NCBI RefSeq assembly: GCF_027627435.1
Contig: NZ_CP115451.1
Span: 57,855 to 121,854, forward strand
Direction: 5' to 3'
DNA length: 64,000 bases
Origin: Kitasatospora cathayae
GTDB lineage: Bacteria > Actinomycetota > Actinomycetes > Streptomycetales > Streptomycetaceae
Shown here: in pieces, positions 38,063 to 46,531 of the stretch
Layout of the letters: every line of letters begins with the position of its first letter
Position numbering within the stretch: position 1 is the first letter of the stretch
The notes under the pieces: model-generated
Database searches by the model: none
What the model saw: the letters and a program-made list of their open reading frames with translations, nothing else
Told to the model about the DNA's origin: nothing
Program-made: the position numbers and the translations under genes

Positions 38063-38791
38063 ATGTCGGCGATCGAGTACGCACTTCCTCCAGGTGCCAC
38101 CACCGGACATCTGTGGCAGCTCAGAATCGCCGGCGAGATCAGGGTCCGGACGGTGGACTGGGTGGCCCCGTTGCCCGAAGGCATGGTCGCCGACTACTCG
38201 ACCCCTGACGGGGACTACTTCGTCTCGGAGGTTGTCCTCCCGCTGGCGTGCGACCGGTGCGCGTGGACGACGGGTCACATCGCGCAGGGGCGATGGGGTG
38301 ACGAGCTCACCCTGATCTGCATCCGGTGCGGCACGGACTGGGTTCCCCGATGGTCGGGTCTCGGCGACGCCGTGGAAGCCAGTCGCGCGCTGCTGAAGCA
38401 GATCATCGTCACGTCCGGATTCACCCCTGGGACCGCGGTGGGTGACACGGTCGCCGAGATCCGAGACGAACTCGCCGACCTGTGGACCCCCAGCCGGGCG
38501 GACCAGCGACTGGCCCACGATCTCCTGCTCAGCGGCCACGGCGATCCGGGCCCCGAGGCGATCGCCCAGCACATGGCAGCTACCCTGCCGGACTGGCCAC
38601 TGCGGAGCCTGCGGTTCTCGGAGGCACTCGCCCGCGCGGTCGGCATGCTGCGCGATGCTGGCGCCGAGACGGACGGGGAGGCGCAGAACGTGTTGGACCT
38701 CGCGATGGACCTGGCCCGCAGGATCGCCGCCATGGACCCGGACAGCCTCCGGTCCGAGCCGGAAGGCGCGGCAGACAACGACGCCCTGTAG
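38063..38791 (+). CDS. Hypothetical protein with CxxC zinc-like pairs (242 aa)
   Basis: The ATG at 38063 follows GGCAGGAAGGCCCCGC. The N-terminal half has LACDRCAWTTGHI and LICIRCGTDWVPRW, two CxxC pairs about 30 residues apart suitable for one zinc. The C-terminal half is helical (VGDTVAEIRDELADLWTPSR, LLLSGHGDPGPEAIAQHMAA). It might bind nucleic acid or protein, but nothing further can be said. It is a stand-alone gene. Confidence 0.6.
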   Translation: MSAIEYALPPGATTGHLWQLRIAGEIRVRTVDWVAPLPEGMVADYSTPDGDYFVSEVVLPLACDRCAWTTGHIAQGRWGDELTLICIRCGTDWVPRWSGLGDAVEASRALLKQIIVTSGFTPGTAVGDTVAEIRDELADLWTPSRADQRLAHDLLLSGHGDPGPEAIAQHMAATLPDWPLRSLRFSEALARAVGMLRDAGAETDGEAQNVLDLAMDLARRIAAMDPDSLRSEPEGAADNDAL

Positions 38792-39073
38792 GCGCCACGC
38801 GCGGGGCGCGGACCCCGTTCGGGCCCGGCGGTCGTCCGCTGGGGCCGTTCTCGGATGGCATGTTCGCGGCCGAAAGTCTGCAGGTCAAAGCCCTGGCCAT
38901 CGGCTGATCGGCGGGTCTAGCATTCCCGGCACGGCGGCCCCACCACAGCACCACCGGGCCGCCGGCCAGAGCAGCCGCGCCGCGGCTCGGCGCTGCTTGC
39001 CTCCCACCGGCCGGGCCCGTGGAACGTACCCCCCGCCGTTCCCGGGCCCGGCCGGGCTGCGTCTCCCCGCGAA

Positions 39074-39304
39074 TCAGGGCGTCGGATCAGCGACGGTGTC
39101 CGGGCGGGCGGCCTGCTTGAGCTTCATCTCGGCTTCGTGCCGGTTCCCTACCGTGGCCCAGTGCGGGTGGGCGTACAGCTCGGCGCCGACCGCGGCGAAC
39201 GCGGTCCGCTTCTCCTCGGTCGGATCGGCGGCCCAGTCGGCCTCGGCGGTGTACCAGCGGCGCTGGAGTTCGAGCAGGTCAGCGGGGAAATCAGCTTCGG
39301 TCAC
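39074..39304 (-). CDS. Small conserved Streptomyces-type hypothetical protein (76 aa)
   Basis: GTG start at 39304. The sequence TEADFPADLLELQRRWYTAE, ADWAADPTEEKRTAFAAVGA and YAHPHWATVGNRHEAEMKLK has a pattern I recognise from many short Streptomyces hypothetical proteins. It is helical, with conserved Trp residues. The function is unknown. Confidence 0.65.
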   Translation of the reverse strand: MTEADFPADLLELQRRWYTAEADWAADPTEEKRTAFAAVGAELYAHPHWATVGNRHEAEMKLKQAARPDTVADPTP

Positions 39305-39308
39305 CGGC

Positions 39309-39461
39309 TCATCGTAGGTCGCACACCCGTACGGTCGGCGCGCGCCGTCCCGGACGGGACAGCTGGCGGTCGAGGCTCACTGGAACGGCCCCCAGCCCGA
39401 AGCGCGCGCGGCCGTCGCGGTTGTTGCCGCCGTCGTTGGCCTTCGGCTGGCGAGGAGTCAT
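39309..39461 (-). CDS. Possible small basic peptide (50 aa)
   Basis: An ATG at 39461 follows GAAAGAGGCTGAAGAAG on the minus strand. The product starts MTPRQPKANDGGNNRDGRAR and ends RAPTVRVCDLR. It lies directly upstream of the 76-residue gene on the same strand and may be co-transcribed. Evidence is limited to the ribosome-site-like sequence and position. Confidence 0.3.
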   Translation of the reverse strand: MTPRQPKANDGGNNRDGRARFGLGAVPVSLDRQLSRPGRRAPTVRVCDLR

Positions 39462-39645
39462 CTTCTTCAGCCTCTTTCCGGGGTTGGTAGCCGACCGCAG
39501 CCTCACCCGGCGCCGACAGCGGAGGGCGGACCACACCTCCGGGCATGCTTGTACGACTTACTAAAAAGGCGTGGACAGTGTCGGAGGGGAGGCGTAGAGT
39601 CGCCCTAGCGTTTCAAGTTAGGTGAATAGGCGTGGAGGTCTGGGT

Positions 39646-40275
39646 GTGTTCGTGACGACCGGTCAAGCCGGGACGGCGCTGGGGTGCTCGATCCCGACGG
39701 TGAAGAAGCTGATGGCCACCGGCGTGGTCCCGGGCGTGCGCGACGTCGGCCGGCAGGTGTTCCCGCTGGCCGCGCTCCAGGCGCTCCAGGCCCGGCCTGC
39801 CGCCGACCTGACCGTGCTCGGTACGGCCGAGGTCGCGGTGCTGCGCTCGGACGCCCCGTCCCGGGTGGACGAGCCGGACCGCGACTGGATCGGCTTCGGT
39901 GCCGCGCTGGACCAGGCGCAGCTGCTGGCCGCGCTGTCCGGCTGGTGGCGGTGCGACCCGGCCCGCGTCGCGGCCGGCGGGGTACTGCCGGTGACGGTCG
40001 CCGGGTTCGTGGTCGCGGTGCTGACCGGCCTCACCGAATGGGAGTCCGACGGCACGGTCGGCACCACCGGCCGGTTCCGCTTCCCGAAGGCGCGCCTGGC
40101 CGGCTACCTGACCGACCTCACCGCCCCCGCCAACGCCGCCGACCCGGCCGACCCGGAAGACGCCCGCCTGGCGGGCCTGCTGCTCGGCACCCGCCTGGCG
40201 TCCGTGTCCGGCGGACCGATCGCCTACGTCACCACCAACCCGACCACCGACACCACCACCGACGAGGGGGAGTAA
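39646..40275 (+). CDS. MerR/excisionase-type DNA-binding protein upstream of the Tap-like gene
   Basis: GTG 39646 is preferred because GGAGG lies seven bases upstream; GTG 39622 is possible. The N-terminus has a MerR/Xis-like winged helix (TTGQAGTALGCSIPTVKKLM, VVPGVRDVGRQVFPLAAL). The remaining 140 residues hold DRDWIGFGAALDQAQLLAAL, a LSGWWRCDP turn and a mixed alpha/beta part ending TTDTTTDEGE. The gene is five bases ahead of the Tap-like gene, so the three genes 39646-43192 form an operon. It could bind replicon DNA or regulate the operon. Confidence 0.65.
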   Translation: MFVTTGQAGTALGCSIPTVKKLMATGVVPGVRDVGRQVFPLAALQALQARPAADLTVLGTAEVAVLRSDAPSRVDEPDRDWIGFGAALDQAQLLAALSGWWRCDPARVAAGGVLPVTVAGFVVAVLTGLTEWESDGTVGTTGRFRFPKARLAGYLTDLTAPANAADPADPEDARLAGLLLGTRLASVSGGPIAYVTTNPTTDTTTDEGE

Positions 40276-40280
40276 GCCTG

Positions 40281-42488
40281 ATGGACCGGAAGTCGTACAC
40301 CGCCGAGCTCGCCGGTCTGCGCGAGCTGCGCGCCGAGATCACTGCCGCCGAGAAGGCGGTCGCGGCCGCGCAGAAGGAGCTGGACAAGCTGACCGCCCAG
40401 CGTGCGCGCCGGGTGGCCGGGCTGGCGGGGTACGAGGGCGCCCAGGCCGCAGCGGTTGCGAAGGCCTCGGGTCTGTCGGTCGGCGACGTCGTGCGGATCG
40501 CCCCGCTGCTGGACCCGACCCCGGCCGCCGTCCGCGCCGCCAAGGCCGACGACCAGGCCGCCGCCGCGCCCGCCCCGGTCCCGGAGGCCGAGCCGGTCGC
40601 CGAGCCCGCCGTCGCGGTCGCCCCGGTGCTGGCCCGCCCGGCTCCCGTACTCGAGCAGCCGGCCCCAGCCGTCGAGGCGCCGACCGAGGTCGAGGACCAG
40701 GCCGTCGCCGAGCAACCCGCCCCCGCCACGGCTTTGCTGGTCGAGTCGGACGTCTCGGTCGCTCCGGTCGCTGCCCCGGTGGTTGAGTCCGGGCCGCGTG
40801 AGTTGCCCACCCTTCCCGAGGGCCCGGCGGGCGGTCGGTTCGAGGCCGTGACGACCGGTCTGGTCTCCAAGCGTCCGAACTTCGTCCAGCAGGCCCGCTC
40901 GACGGTGTTCCTGGACGTGGCGACCGGTGTGCTGGCCGTGCGCGACCAGACGGTCCGGGTCGACCTCGGCGCCCGCACTCCCGGGGAGATCCTGGACGCC
41001 GTCCTGCACGCCGCGCCCGGCACCGAGCGGGTCTACATCACCGCCGGCGCCCCGTGGCACGACGGCGCCGAGCGCTACAGCACGCTCAAGGACGCCGTCG
41101 CGGCCTGGCTGAACACCCCCAGCGACCGGTGGACCACCGCCGTCGGCTCCGGCCGCGACAAGCTGGCCGGGCACTTCGTCCACCAGCGCCAGCCGGTCGG
41201 CCGCTACGCCCCCGCCGCCGCGCCCGACAGCGGCACCACCGAGATCCGCTCCATGGGGGAGTGGTTCGACCCGGACGGCGCCGACGTCGTCACCTGTCGC
41301 CAGGCGTTCACGCTGCTGTGGCAGGCGCTGCGCCGCCACTGGGACGAGGCGGTCCTCATGGGCTCCCCGAGTCAGACCGGCCGGGACCTGTGGTCGCGCA
41401 CCATCCCCACCACCGGCAAGTGGGCGGGCGGCTATCCGGTCCTGTCCGAGGAGCTGCGCGGCCTGCTGCACGCGACCGGCGGGCAGGGCCGCACCGAGCT
41501 GATCCTGCCCCCGCGCGTCCCGGAGCAGCTGCCCGCCCTGGTGGAGTACGACCGCACCTTCGCCTACGCCAAGCACCTGTGGAAGTCCCCGGTCGGCACC
41601 CCGCGCCGCATCACCGCCGCCGCGTTCGCCGCGATGACCGAGCAGGAGCAGACCAAGGCGCTGATGTCCTGCTCGCACTGGAACGTGCGCGTCACCGTCC
41701 CGCAGGGGTGGAACCACGTCGGCCTGCTCCCCGCCCCCGTGACCGGTGACCGCGCCTGGGTCTACCCGTCCGAGCCCGGCGCCACGTTCACCACCTGGGC
41801 GGGCGGCGCCGAGGTCCACCTGGCGCTGTCCAACCACCTCGCCCCGTGGAAGGTCGAGATCCTCGGCGGCCTGCTCTTCGAGGACGGCAAGCCGCTCGAC
41901 GAGTGGGGCAAGCGCCTCAAGTCGGCCTGGGCGGACCTGACCAACCTGTCGAAGCTGCACGGAGACGAGCGGCAGCGCACCGCCGCCTACCTCGCCTCCC
42001 GCGCTGTCCGTTCGGTGCTGCTGTTCGGCCTGGGCGGGTTCGCGCAGCGCCCGCGCCTGGTCTCCGGCACCACCCCGGTCGGCGAGGCGCTCCCGGCCGG
42101 GGTGGAGATCCTCGGCCAGGACGGCGAGGTGGTGACCTGGCAGCGGCAGGCCGGCTTCTCCCGCGACCCGTACGCGCACCCGGAGTGGGCGGCCTATGTG
42201 TGGTCGGGGGCGCGGGCGGCGTTGCTGGACATGAAGTACCGGCAGGGCAAGGAGGTCATCGGCTACGCCGGTGCCCTGCACGCGAAGCCTGGCACGGTCG
42301 TGTACTTCGGCACGGACGGCATCGCCCTGACCGAGCGCCAGCCCTGGCCCTACCGGGGCGAGCCCGGCGACTACCTCCTCAAGGGCCACCTGACCGGCCC
42401 GGTCGAGCACCCGACCAGCCAGGAGCAGTACCTCAAGCTGCGCGGCCTGGGCCGCGCCGAACTCGCCGCGAAGGGAACTGACCAGTGA
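40281..42488 (+). CDS. Telomere-associated protein (Tap)-like replication protein
   Basis: The product has 735 residues, close to the 740 of Streptomyces Tap. An N-terminal coiled helix (LRELRAEITAAEKAVAAAQK) and a short helical unit (AVAKASGLSVGDVVRIAPLL) precede a long Pro/Ala/Glu linker. The C-terminal 540 residues contain VEYDRTFAYAKHLW, a GWNHVGLLPAP stretch, EWAAYVWSGARAALLDMKYR and VVYFGTDGIALTERQPW. These parallel in order Tap motifs I remember (IDVNMAFAAAANRL; VISRARVNMHRKM; AVLSDCVVYAADG) and look like relics of a family-B polymerase palm. It probably recruits the terminal protein to telomeric DNA. The match is from memory. Confidence 0.55.
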   Translation: MDRKSYTAELAGLRELRAEITAAEKAVAAAQKELDKLTAQRARRVAGLAGYEGAQAAAVAKASGLSVGDVVRIAPLLDPTPAAVRAAKADDQAAAAPAPVPEAEPVAEPAVAVAPVLARPAPVLEQPAPAVEAPTEVEDQAVAEQPAPATALLVESDVSVAPVAAPVVESGPRELPTLPEGPAGGRFEAVTTGLVSKRPNFVQQARSTVFLDVATGVLAVRDQTVRVDLGARTPGEILDAVLHAAPGTERVYITAGAPWHDGAERYSTLKDAVAAWLNTPSDRWTTAVGSGRDKLAGHFVHQRQPVGRYAPAAAPDSGTTEIRSMGEWFDPDGADVVTCRQAFTLLWQALRRHWDEAVLMGSPSQTGRDLWSRTIPTTGKWAGGYPVLSEELRGLLHATGGQGRTELILPPRVPEQLPALVEYDRTFAYAKHLWKSPVGTPRRITAAAFAAMTEQEQTKALMSCSHWNVRVTVPQGWNHVGLLPAPVTGDRAWVYPSEPGATFTTWAGGAEVHLALSNHLAPWKVEILGGLLFEDGKPLDEWGKRLKSAWADLTNLSKLHGDERQRTAAYLASRAVRSVLLFGLGGFAQRPRLVSGTTPVGEALPAGVEILGQDGEVVTWQRQAGFSRDPYAHPEWAAYVWSGARAALLDMKYRQGKEVIGYAGALHAKPGTVVYFGTDGIALTERQPWPYRGEPGDYLLKGHLTGPVEHPTSQEQYLKLRGLGRAELAAKGTDQ

Positions 42489-43192
42489 GCCCGGCCGACC
42501 CGAACAACCCGAACGAAGCCGCCCGCCTCACCCAGCAGCTCATCGACCAGGGCTACAGCAAGCGGCAGGTCGCCAAGATGCTCGGCCGCGACGCCTCCTT
42601 GGTCAGCCAGTTCTTCACCAAGGGCAAGGGCGCCGCGTTCGTCGGCGCGCTGCGCCAGGTAGTCCGCGCGGTGCGCGGCGGAGAGCGCGACACCGAGGCG
42701 CTCGGCGCCGTCGCCCAGGAGAACGTGGAGCGGCGCCGCACGAAGACCGGGCAGAAGGCGAGGGTCCGGGGCAAGGACGTCGTCGGCGAGGCGGGCGGCT
42801 CCATGGCCGGCCGGGCCGGGAAGCAGGCCATCAAGTCCGGCGCCGCCCACCTCGCCCCAGTGGTGCACGAGACCGGACAGGCCGGTGGCCGCCTCGCCTT
42901 CACCGTCCGGATGAAGGCCAACCAGTACACGATGTCGGCCGGCTCCACCGAGGACTCCCCGGGCCTGCGCCGCGGCTTCATCCCGCGCGCGGACGGCACC
43001 GAGGAGCGCACCTACGGCTCCGCGTCCACGGGCGGGTTCGACGCCGCCGAGTGGTCCCGGCGGGTCGCCGACCACCACGGCGACGTCACCGAGGCGATGC
43101 GGGCATGGCTGGTGGAGACCGGCCGCGCGGTCGAGGACGCCGACATCGCCTACCTGGAAGTCCGGGGCTGGGTGCCACCCAGCCAGCAGTAG
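42485..43192 (+). CDS. Terminal protein (Tpg)-like
   Basis: The product has 235 residues; the GTG overlaps the Tap-like stop, reproducing the tap-tpg order. A helix-turn-helix (QGYSKRQVAKMLGRDASLVS) comes first, then a basic helical part (ENVERRRTKTGQKARVRGKD). GGRLAFTVRMKANQYTMSAG and then STEDSPGLRRGF parallel the Tpg region around TRATFGYTAAPGSTDDAR. The tail DADIAYLEVRGW resembles the acidic Tpg terminus. Tpg proteins are covalently attached to the 5' ends of linear Streptomyces DNA. Similarity is weak but consistent in order and position. Ser/Thr residues in the TMSAGST stretch would be candidates for nucleotidylation. Confidence 0.5.
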   Translation: MSPADPNNPNEAARLTQQLIDQGYSKRQVAKMLGRDASLVSQFFTKGKGAAFVGALRQVVRAVRGGERDTEALGAVAQENVERRRTKTGQKARVRGKDVVGEAGGSMAGRAGKQAIKSGAAHLAPVVHETGQAGGRLAFTVRMKANQYTMSAGSTEDSPGLRRGFIPRADGTEERTYGSASTGGFDAAEWSRRVADHHGDVTEAMRAWLVETGRAVEDADIAYLEVRGWVPPSQQ

Positions 43193-43315
43193 ACAGTCCG
43201 GTCGGCCTCTCCCCATCCATGACCTGGCCCCGGGGAGAGGCCGCCCGCCCAGACCCTCCCACAGCACCGCCCGCCCAGGTCCCGCCGTCTCAGCATCCGA
43301 AGGAGAAGCACCGCC

Positions 43316-45673
43316 GTGGACACCACCACAGCCGTCACCGCCGAGCAGGACGTGTCAGCCGCGTTCCGCGCCCAGGCCGTACCGCCGCTCCCGGTGCAGC
43401 CGTCCGGCACCGCCGTGAACCCGCTGCCGCTGCACTGGTTCCAGAAGGACGCCGTCGCGGCCGCGGTGCGCGAGGTGAAGGACGGCGGCCGCGCCACCGT
43501 GGTGGCCGCGACCGGCTCTGGCAAGACCCTGATCGCGGCCGGCTGCGCCCGGCGGCTGGCGGCTCGGGGGCGGGTGCTGGTGCTGGTGCCGACGATCGAG
43601 CTGCTGGAGCAGACCGCCGAGGCCTGGTCGCTGCGGGGCGGTCGCCGCGGGCTGGCCGTCGCGGCCTGTTCGCGGGAGGAGGCGCTGGAGAGCGCGGAGG
43701 CCGGCGGCCGCGTCCACGCCCAGGTGACCACCCAGGCCGCCCGGATCGCCGACCTGGTCGCCAAGGAGAAGGCCAGCGAGCCGGTCACCGTGTACGCCAC
43801 CTACGCCTCGCTGGAGCGGATCGTCGAGGCACACCAGGCCTGGGGCCTGGCCCAGTGGGACCTGGTCGTCGTCGATGAGGCACACCGCACGGCCGGTTCG
43901 GACGGCAAGGCCTGGGCCGCGATCCACGACGACGCCAAGGTCCCCGCCGCGCGCCGGCTGTACTTCACCGCCACCCCGCGGATCGCCGACGACCGGCGCG
44001 CGAAGGACGGCCTGGCCGACCTCACCGCAGACGCTGACGGCCAGGACCTCCCGGTGCTGTGCTCCATGGACGACGAGACGATCTACGGCAAGACCGTGTT
44101 CACCTGGACCCTCGGACAGGGAATCGAGCACGGCTACCTCGCCGACTACCGGGTGCTCGTGCCAGTAGTGACGGACGAGGACCTGCGCGAGCTGCTCAAC
44201 CTCCCCGCCGTCGCGGACCTGCGCTCCCAGCGCAGCAACGAGGAACTGCTGCGCCTGGCCCTGCAGATCGCGGTGTTGCGCGCGGTCGCCGACCTCGGCC
44301 TGCGCCGCGTCATCACGTTCCACTCCCGGGTGTCGGCGGCGCGGGAGTTTGCGAGCACCCTGCTGGGCGCCTCGGAGCTGCTGGAGGACACGGAGCGCCC
44401 GGAGCGAATCTGGGCGAAGGCAGTGGCCGGCACCGACCGGCTCAAGGACCGCCGGGCCGCGTTCGCGGACTTCAAGGCCCACACCGGCGAGGACGGCGAG
44501 GAGTGCGGAATCCTCTGCAACTCCCGACTCCTGACCGAGGGCATCGACGTCGCCGCCGTGGACGCCATCTGCTTCGCCGATCCCAAGTCGAGCGTCATCG
44601 ACATCGTCCAGGCCGTCGGGAGGGCGCTGCGCCAGTCCTACCGGCAGGGCAAGGTGTCCTGGGTCATCATCCCCGTCTACTTGCCGACGCCGGAGGTCGG
44701 CGACGACACGGCGGCAGCAGACCCGGCCGAGGTCCACGACGCGGGCGAGGCAGTGAAGGCGGAGGCCGACGCGGAGATCGAGGCCAGCTCGTTCCGGACG
44801 ATCTGGCGGGTCCTGCGGGCGCTGGCGGCGCACGACGCCCGGGTGGTCGGCCGGATCACCGAGCTGCGCGCCAGCCGCTCCCAGGCCCAGCACACCACCG
44901 CGGCCAAGCCGGCCGAGGGCGAGGCCGCCGAGGCCGGGGGAGAGGGCGAACAGCAGCCGGCCCCCATCGAGTCGCCGATCGAGTGGCTGAAGATCAATGC
45001 CCGGCACCACGCGGCGCAGATTCTGCAGACCGTGAAGCTGCGGGCGTTCAACCCGCGGGCGGTCGAGTGGCAGCGGATGCACGCCGTCGCCGCCAGGTTC
45101 CACATCGAGCACGGCCACCTCGACCCCACCGACAAGGCGAAGCACGCCGAGCTGATTTCCTGGCTCACCCGCCAGCGCCATCTGAACGGCCAGGGCCTGC
45201 TCGACGCCGCCCGGGTGTCCGAGCTGGACGCGCTCGGCATGATCTGGTCGAAGAACGCCAACGCCTGGGAACGCGGCCACGCCTACGCCACCGCCTTCCA
45301 CCACCAGCATGGCCACCTCGCGATCCCGGCGACCGCGAAGCTCGACGACTACGCGGTGGGGGCGTGGATGCGCCGCCAGCGTAAGGCCGAGAACCTGACC
45401 AAGGACCAGGTCGCCAAGCTCGACGCACTGGACGAGCTGTGGCGCCTGGAGCCGGACTGGAACAGGTCGTACCGCCGCCTGCTCGCCTACCTTGCCGCCG
45501 GGGGCACCCTGGACGGCCCGGCCAACCGCACCGGCGGCGAAGCGGACCCGGCGTTCCGGCCCGGCACCTGGCTGCGCAAGCAGGACAAGGCCCGCACCGA
45601 GGGCAAGCTGACCGAGCAGCAGACCGCGCTCCTGGACGCGCTCCACCGGCACGCCGAGACCGTCGCCGGCTGA
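43316..45673 (+). CDS. DEAD/DEAH-box helicase with helicase-associated (HA) repeats, TtrA-like
   Basis: The product has 785 residues; GTG start. RecA domain 1: ATVVAATGSGKTLIAAGCAR (Walker A), LVLVPTIELLEQ (Ia), LVVVDEAHRTAG (DEAH box) and LYFTATPRI (motif III). Domain 2: VITFHSRV, CNSRLLTEGIDVAAVDAICF and DIVQAVGRALRQSY (motif VI). Residues from about 590 hold three HA repeats: VEWQRMHAVAARFHIEHGHL, AWERGHAYATAFHHQHGHLA and DWNRSYRRLLAYLAAGGTLD. Helicases of this form are common near the telomeres of linear Streptomyces replicons (TtrA type, linked to conjugal transfer). This agrees with the adjacent Tap/Tpg-like pair. Confidence 0.87.
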   Translation: MDTTTAVTAEQDVSAAFRAQAVPPLPVQPSGTAVNPLPLHWFQKDAVAAAVREVKDGGRATVVAATGSGKTLIAAGCARRLAARGRVLVLVPTIELLEQTAEAWSLRGGRRGLAVAACSREEALESAEAGGRVHAQVTTQAARIADLVAKEKASEPVTVYATYASLERIVEAHQAWGLAQWDLVVVDEAHRTAGSDGKAWAAIHDDAKVPAARRLYFTATPRIADDRRAKDGLADLTADADGQDLPVLCSMDDETIYGKTVFTWTLGQGIEHGYLADYRVLVPVVTDEDLRELLNLPAVADLRSQRSNEELLRLALQIAVLRAVADLGLRRVITFHSRVSAAREFASTLLGASELLEDTERPERIWAKAVAGTDRLKDRRAAFADFKAHTGEDGEECGILCNSRLLTEGIDVAAVDAICFADPKSSVIDIVQAVGRALRQSYRQGKVSWVIIPVYLPTPEVGDDTAAADPAEVHDAGEAVKAEADAEIEASSFRTIWRVLRALAAHDARVVGRITELRASRSQAQHTTAAKPAEGEAAEAGGEGEQQPAPIESPIEWLKINARHHAAQILQTVKLRAFNPRAVEWQRMHAVAARFHIEHGHLDPTDKAKHAELISWLTRQRHLNGQGLLDAARVSELDALGMIWSKNANAWERGHAYATAFHHQHGHLAIPATAKLDDYAVGAWMRRQRKAENLTKDQVAKLDALDELWRLEPDWNRSYRRLLAYLAAGGTLDGPANRTGGEADPAFRPGTWLRKQDKARTEGKLTEQQTALLDALHRHAETVAG

Positions 45674-45870
45674 CCGGGCCCGGAGCTCCGCCGCCTGGCC
45701 CGCGCCCCCGTTCTCTGGTCCTCGTGCCGCAGCGTCCTCCTCGCAACACAAACCGTAAGTCGCCTTGCACGCCGGCCCCGGAGCCGTGGAGGCACTGACT
45801 ACCCCGCGGCCGCCACTACCAGACGGCGGCCGCCGTCGAACCGCCACCCCGTCGGAAGCAACCCCTCGCC

Positions 45871-45996
45871 ATGACCGGCCCCCTGCCGATGCTCGGAGAC
45901 CACCGCACCGACCCCCTCGACAACCTCGCCTACCAAGCCGGACATCGTGCAGGTCACGCACGCACCGGCCCACTTCTGGCGGCAAGCCACCGATGA
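45871..45996 (+). CDS. Possible 41-aa peptide
   Basis: The ATG at 45871 gives MTGPLPMLGDHRTDPLDNLA followed by a His/Arg-rich tail. Its TGA overlaps an ATG at 45993 whose frame runs into the WXG-like gene. Support is weak, coming only from GGAAGCAACCCC upstream and the overlap. Confidence 0.3.
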   Translation: MTGPLPMLGDHRTDPLDNLAYQAGHRAGHARTGPLLAASHR

Positions 45997-46158
45997 CCAC
46001 CACCTTGCCCGCTGCGCCGGTCTCGGACGAGGGCGGCCAGGCCGCCGGCCACCACCTGCCGGACCGCCTGGTGAGGGTGCTGGCGCTGGCGGTGGGCCGT
46101 TCGGTGTGGCCCACCGGCCGACAGCTTCCTGCAAGCACTCGACAGCTGACCAGCAGGG

Positions 46159-46188
46159 TTGACGTTATGCTGTCAGGCGGTCTACGGG
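46159..46188 (+). promoter_or_regulatory. Probable sigma-70 type promoter of the secretion cassette
   Basis: TTGACG at 46159-46164, an 18-base spacer and TACGGG at 46183-46188, 27 bases before the ATG at 46215. The -35 box is a close match and the -10 is poor, which is typical of actinomycetes. Confidence 0.5.
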
Positions 46189-46214
46189 CCGTGTATGGGG
46201 ATTATGGGGGGACC

Positions 46215-46529
46215 ATGGGTAGTGATGGTGTCGGGGCGGGGTTCGGTGCCCACCCGGAGAAGCTCGGGGACGCGGGCGACAAGCTGGTCTCGGCGAGCGG
46301 GGACGTGAGTGGCGTCAAGGAGACCCTGGGCAAGTTGAACATGTCCGACCCTGCCGTTTTCGGTGACTACGCGGGTGACGCGGCGAAGGCCTTCTGGTCG
46401 GCGTGGCAGGACGAGCTGCAGGTGAACGTCGACGCACTGTCGGACCTCGGCGGCAAGGTGCACACCACCGCGGCCAACTACGCCCAGGCGGACCACGGTG
46501 TCCAGCAGCAGTACCAGCAGGGGGCCTGA
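46215..46529 (+). CDS. WXG100-like type VII secretion protein
   Basis: This encodes 104 residues from ATG 46215 with GGGGGGACC upstream. Two helices are separated by a turn in the WXG position (DAAKAFWSAWQDELQVNVDA), followed by an ESX-type secretion signal YxxxD (YAQAD, residues 89-93) and a disordered tail ending QQQYQQGA. The helical-hairpin size and YxxxD motif are those of type VII (ESX) substrates or the chaperone-like partner of a larger effector. The next gene, three bases downstream, encodes such an effector. A longer frame back to 45993 is judged non-native. Confidence 0.78.
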   Translation: MGSDGVGAGFGAHPEKLGDAGDKLVSASGDVSGVKETLGKLNMSDPAVFGDYAGDAAKAFWSAWQDELQVNVDALSDLGGKVHTTAANYAQADHGVQQQYQQGA

Positions 46530-46531
46530 CC

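Noticed and set aside
40224..42410. A 728-codon minus-strand frame opposite the Tap-like gene
   Set aside because: Antisense shadow of a gene with good coding pattern and operon context.
43355..46138. A 927-codon minus-strand frame opposite the helicase
   Set aside because: The helicase motifs on the plus strand are complete. The antisense product has no recognisable domain.
45993..46529. A longer 178-codon start for the WXG-like gene
   Set aside because: The upstream part contains a good promoter (TTGACG) and has poor coding character. The ATG at 46215 gives the typical WXG100 length.
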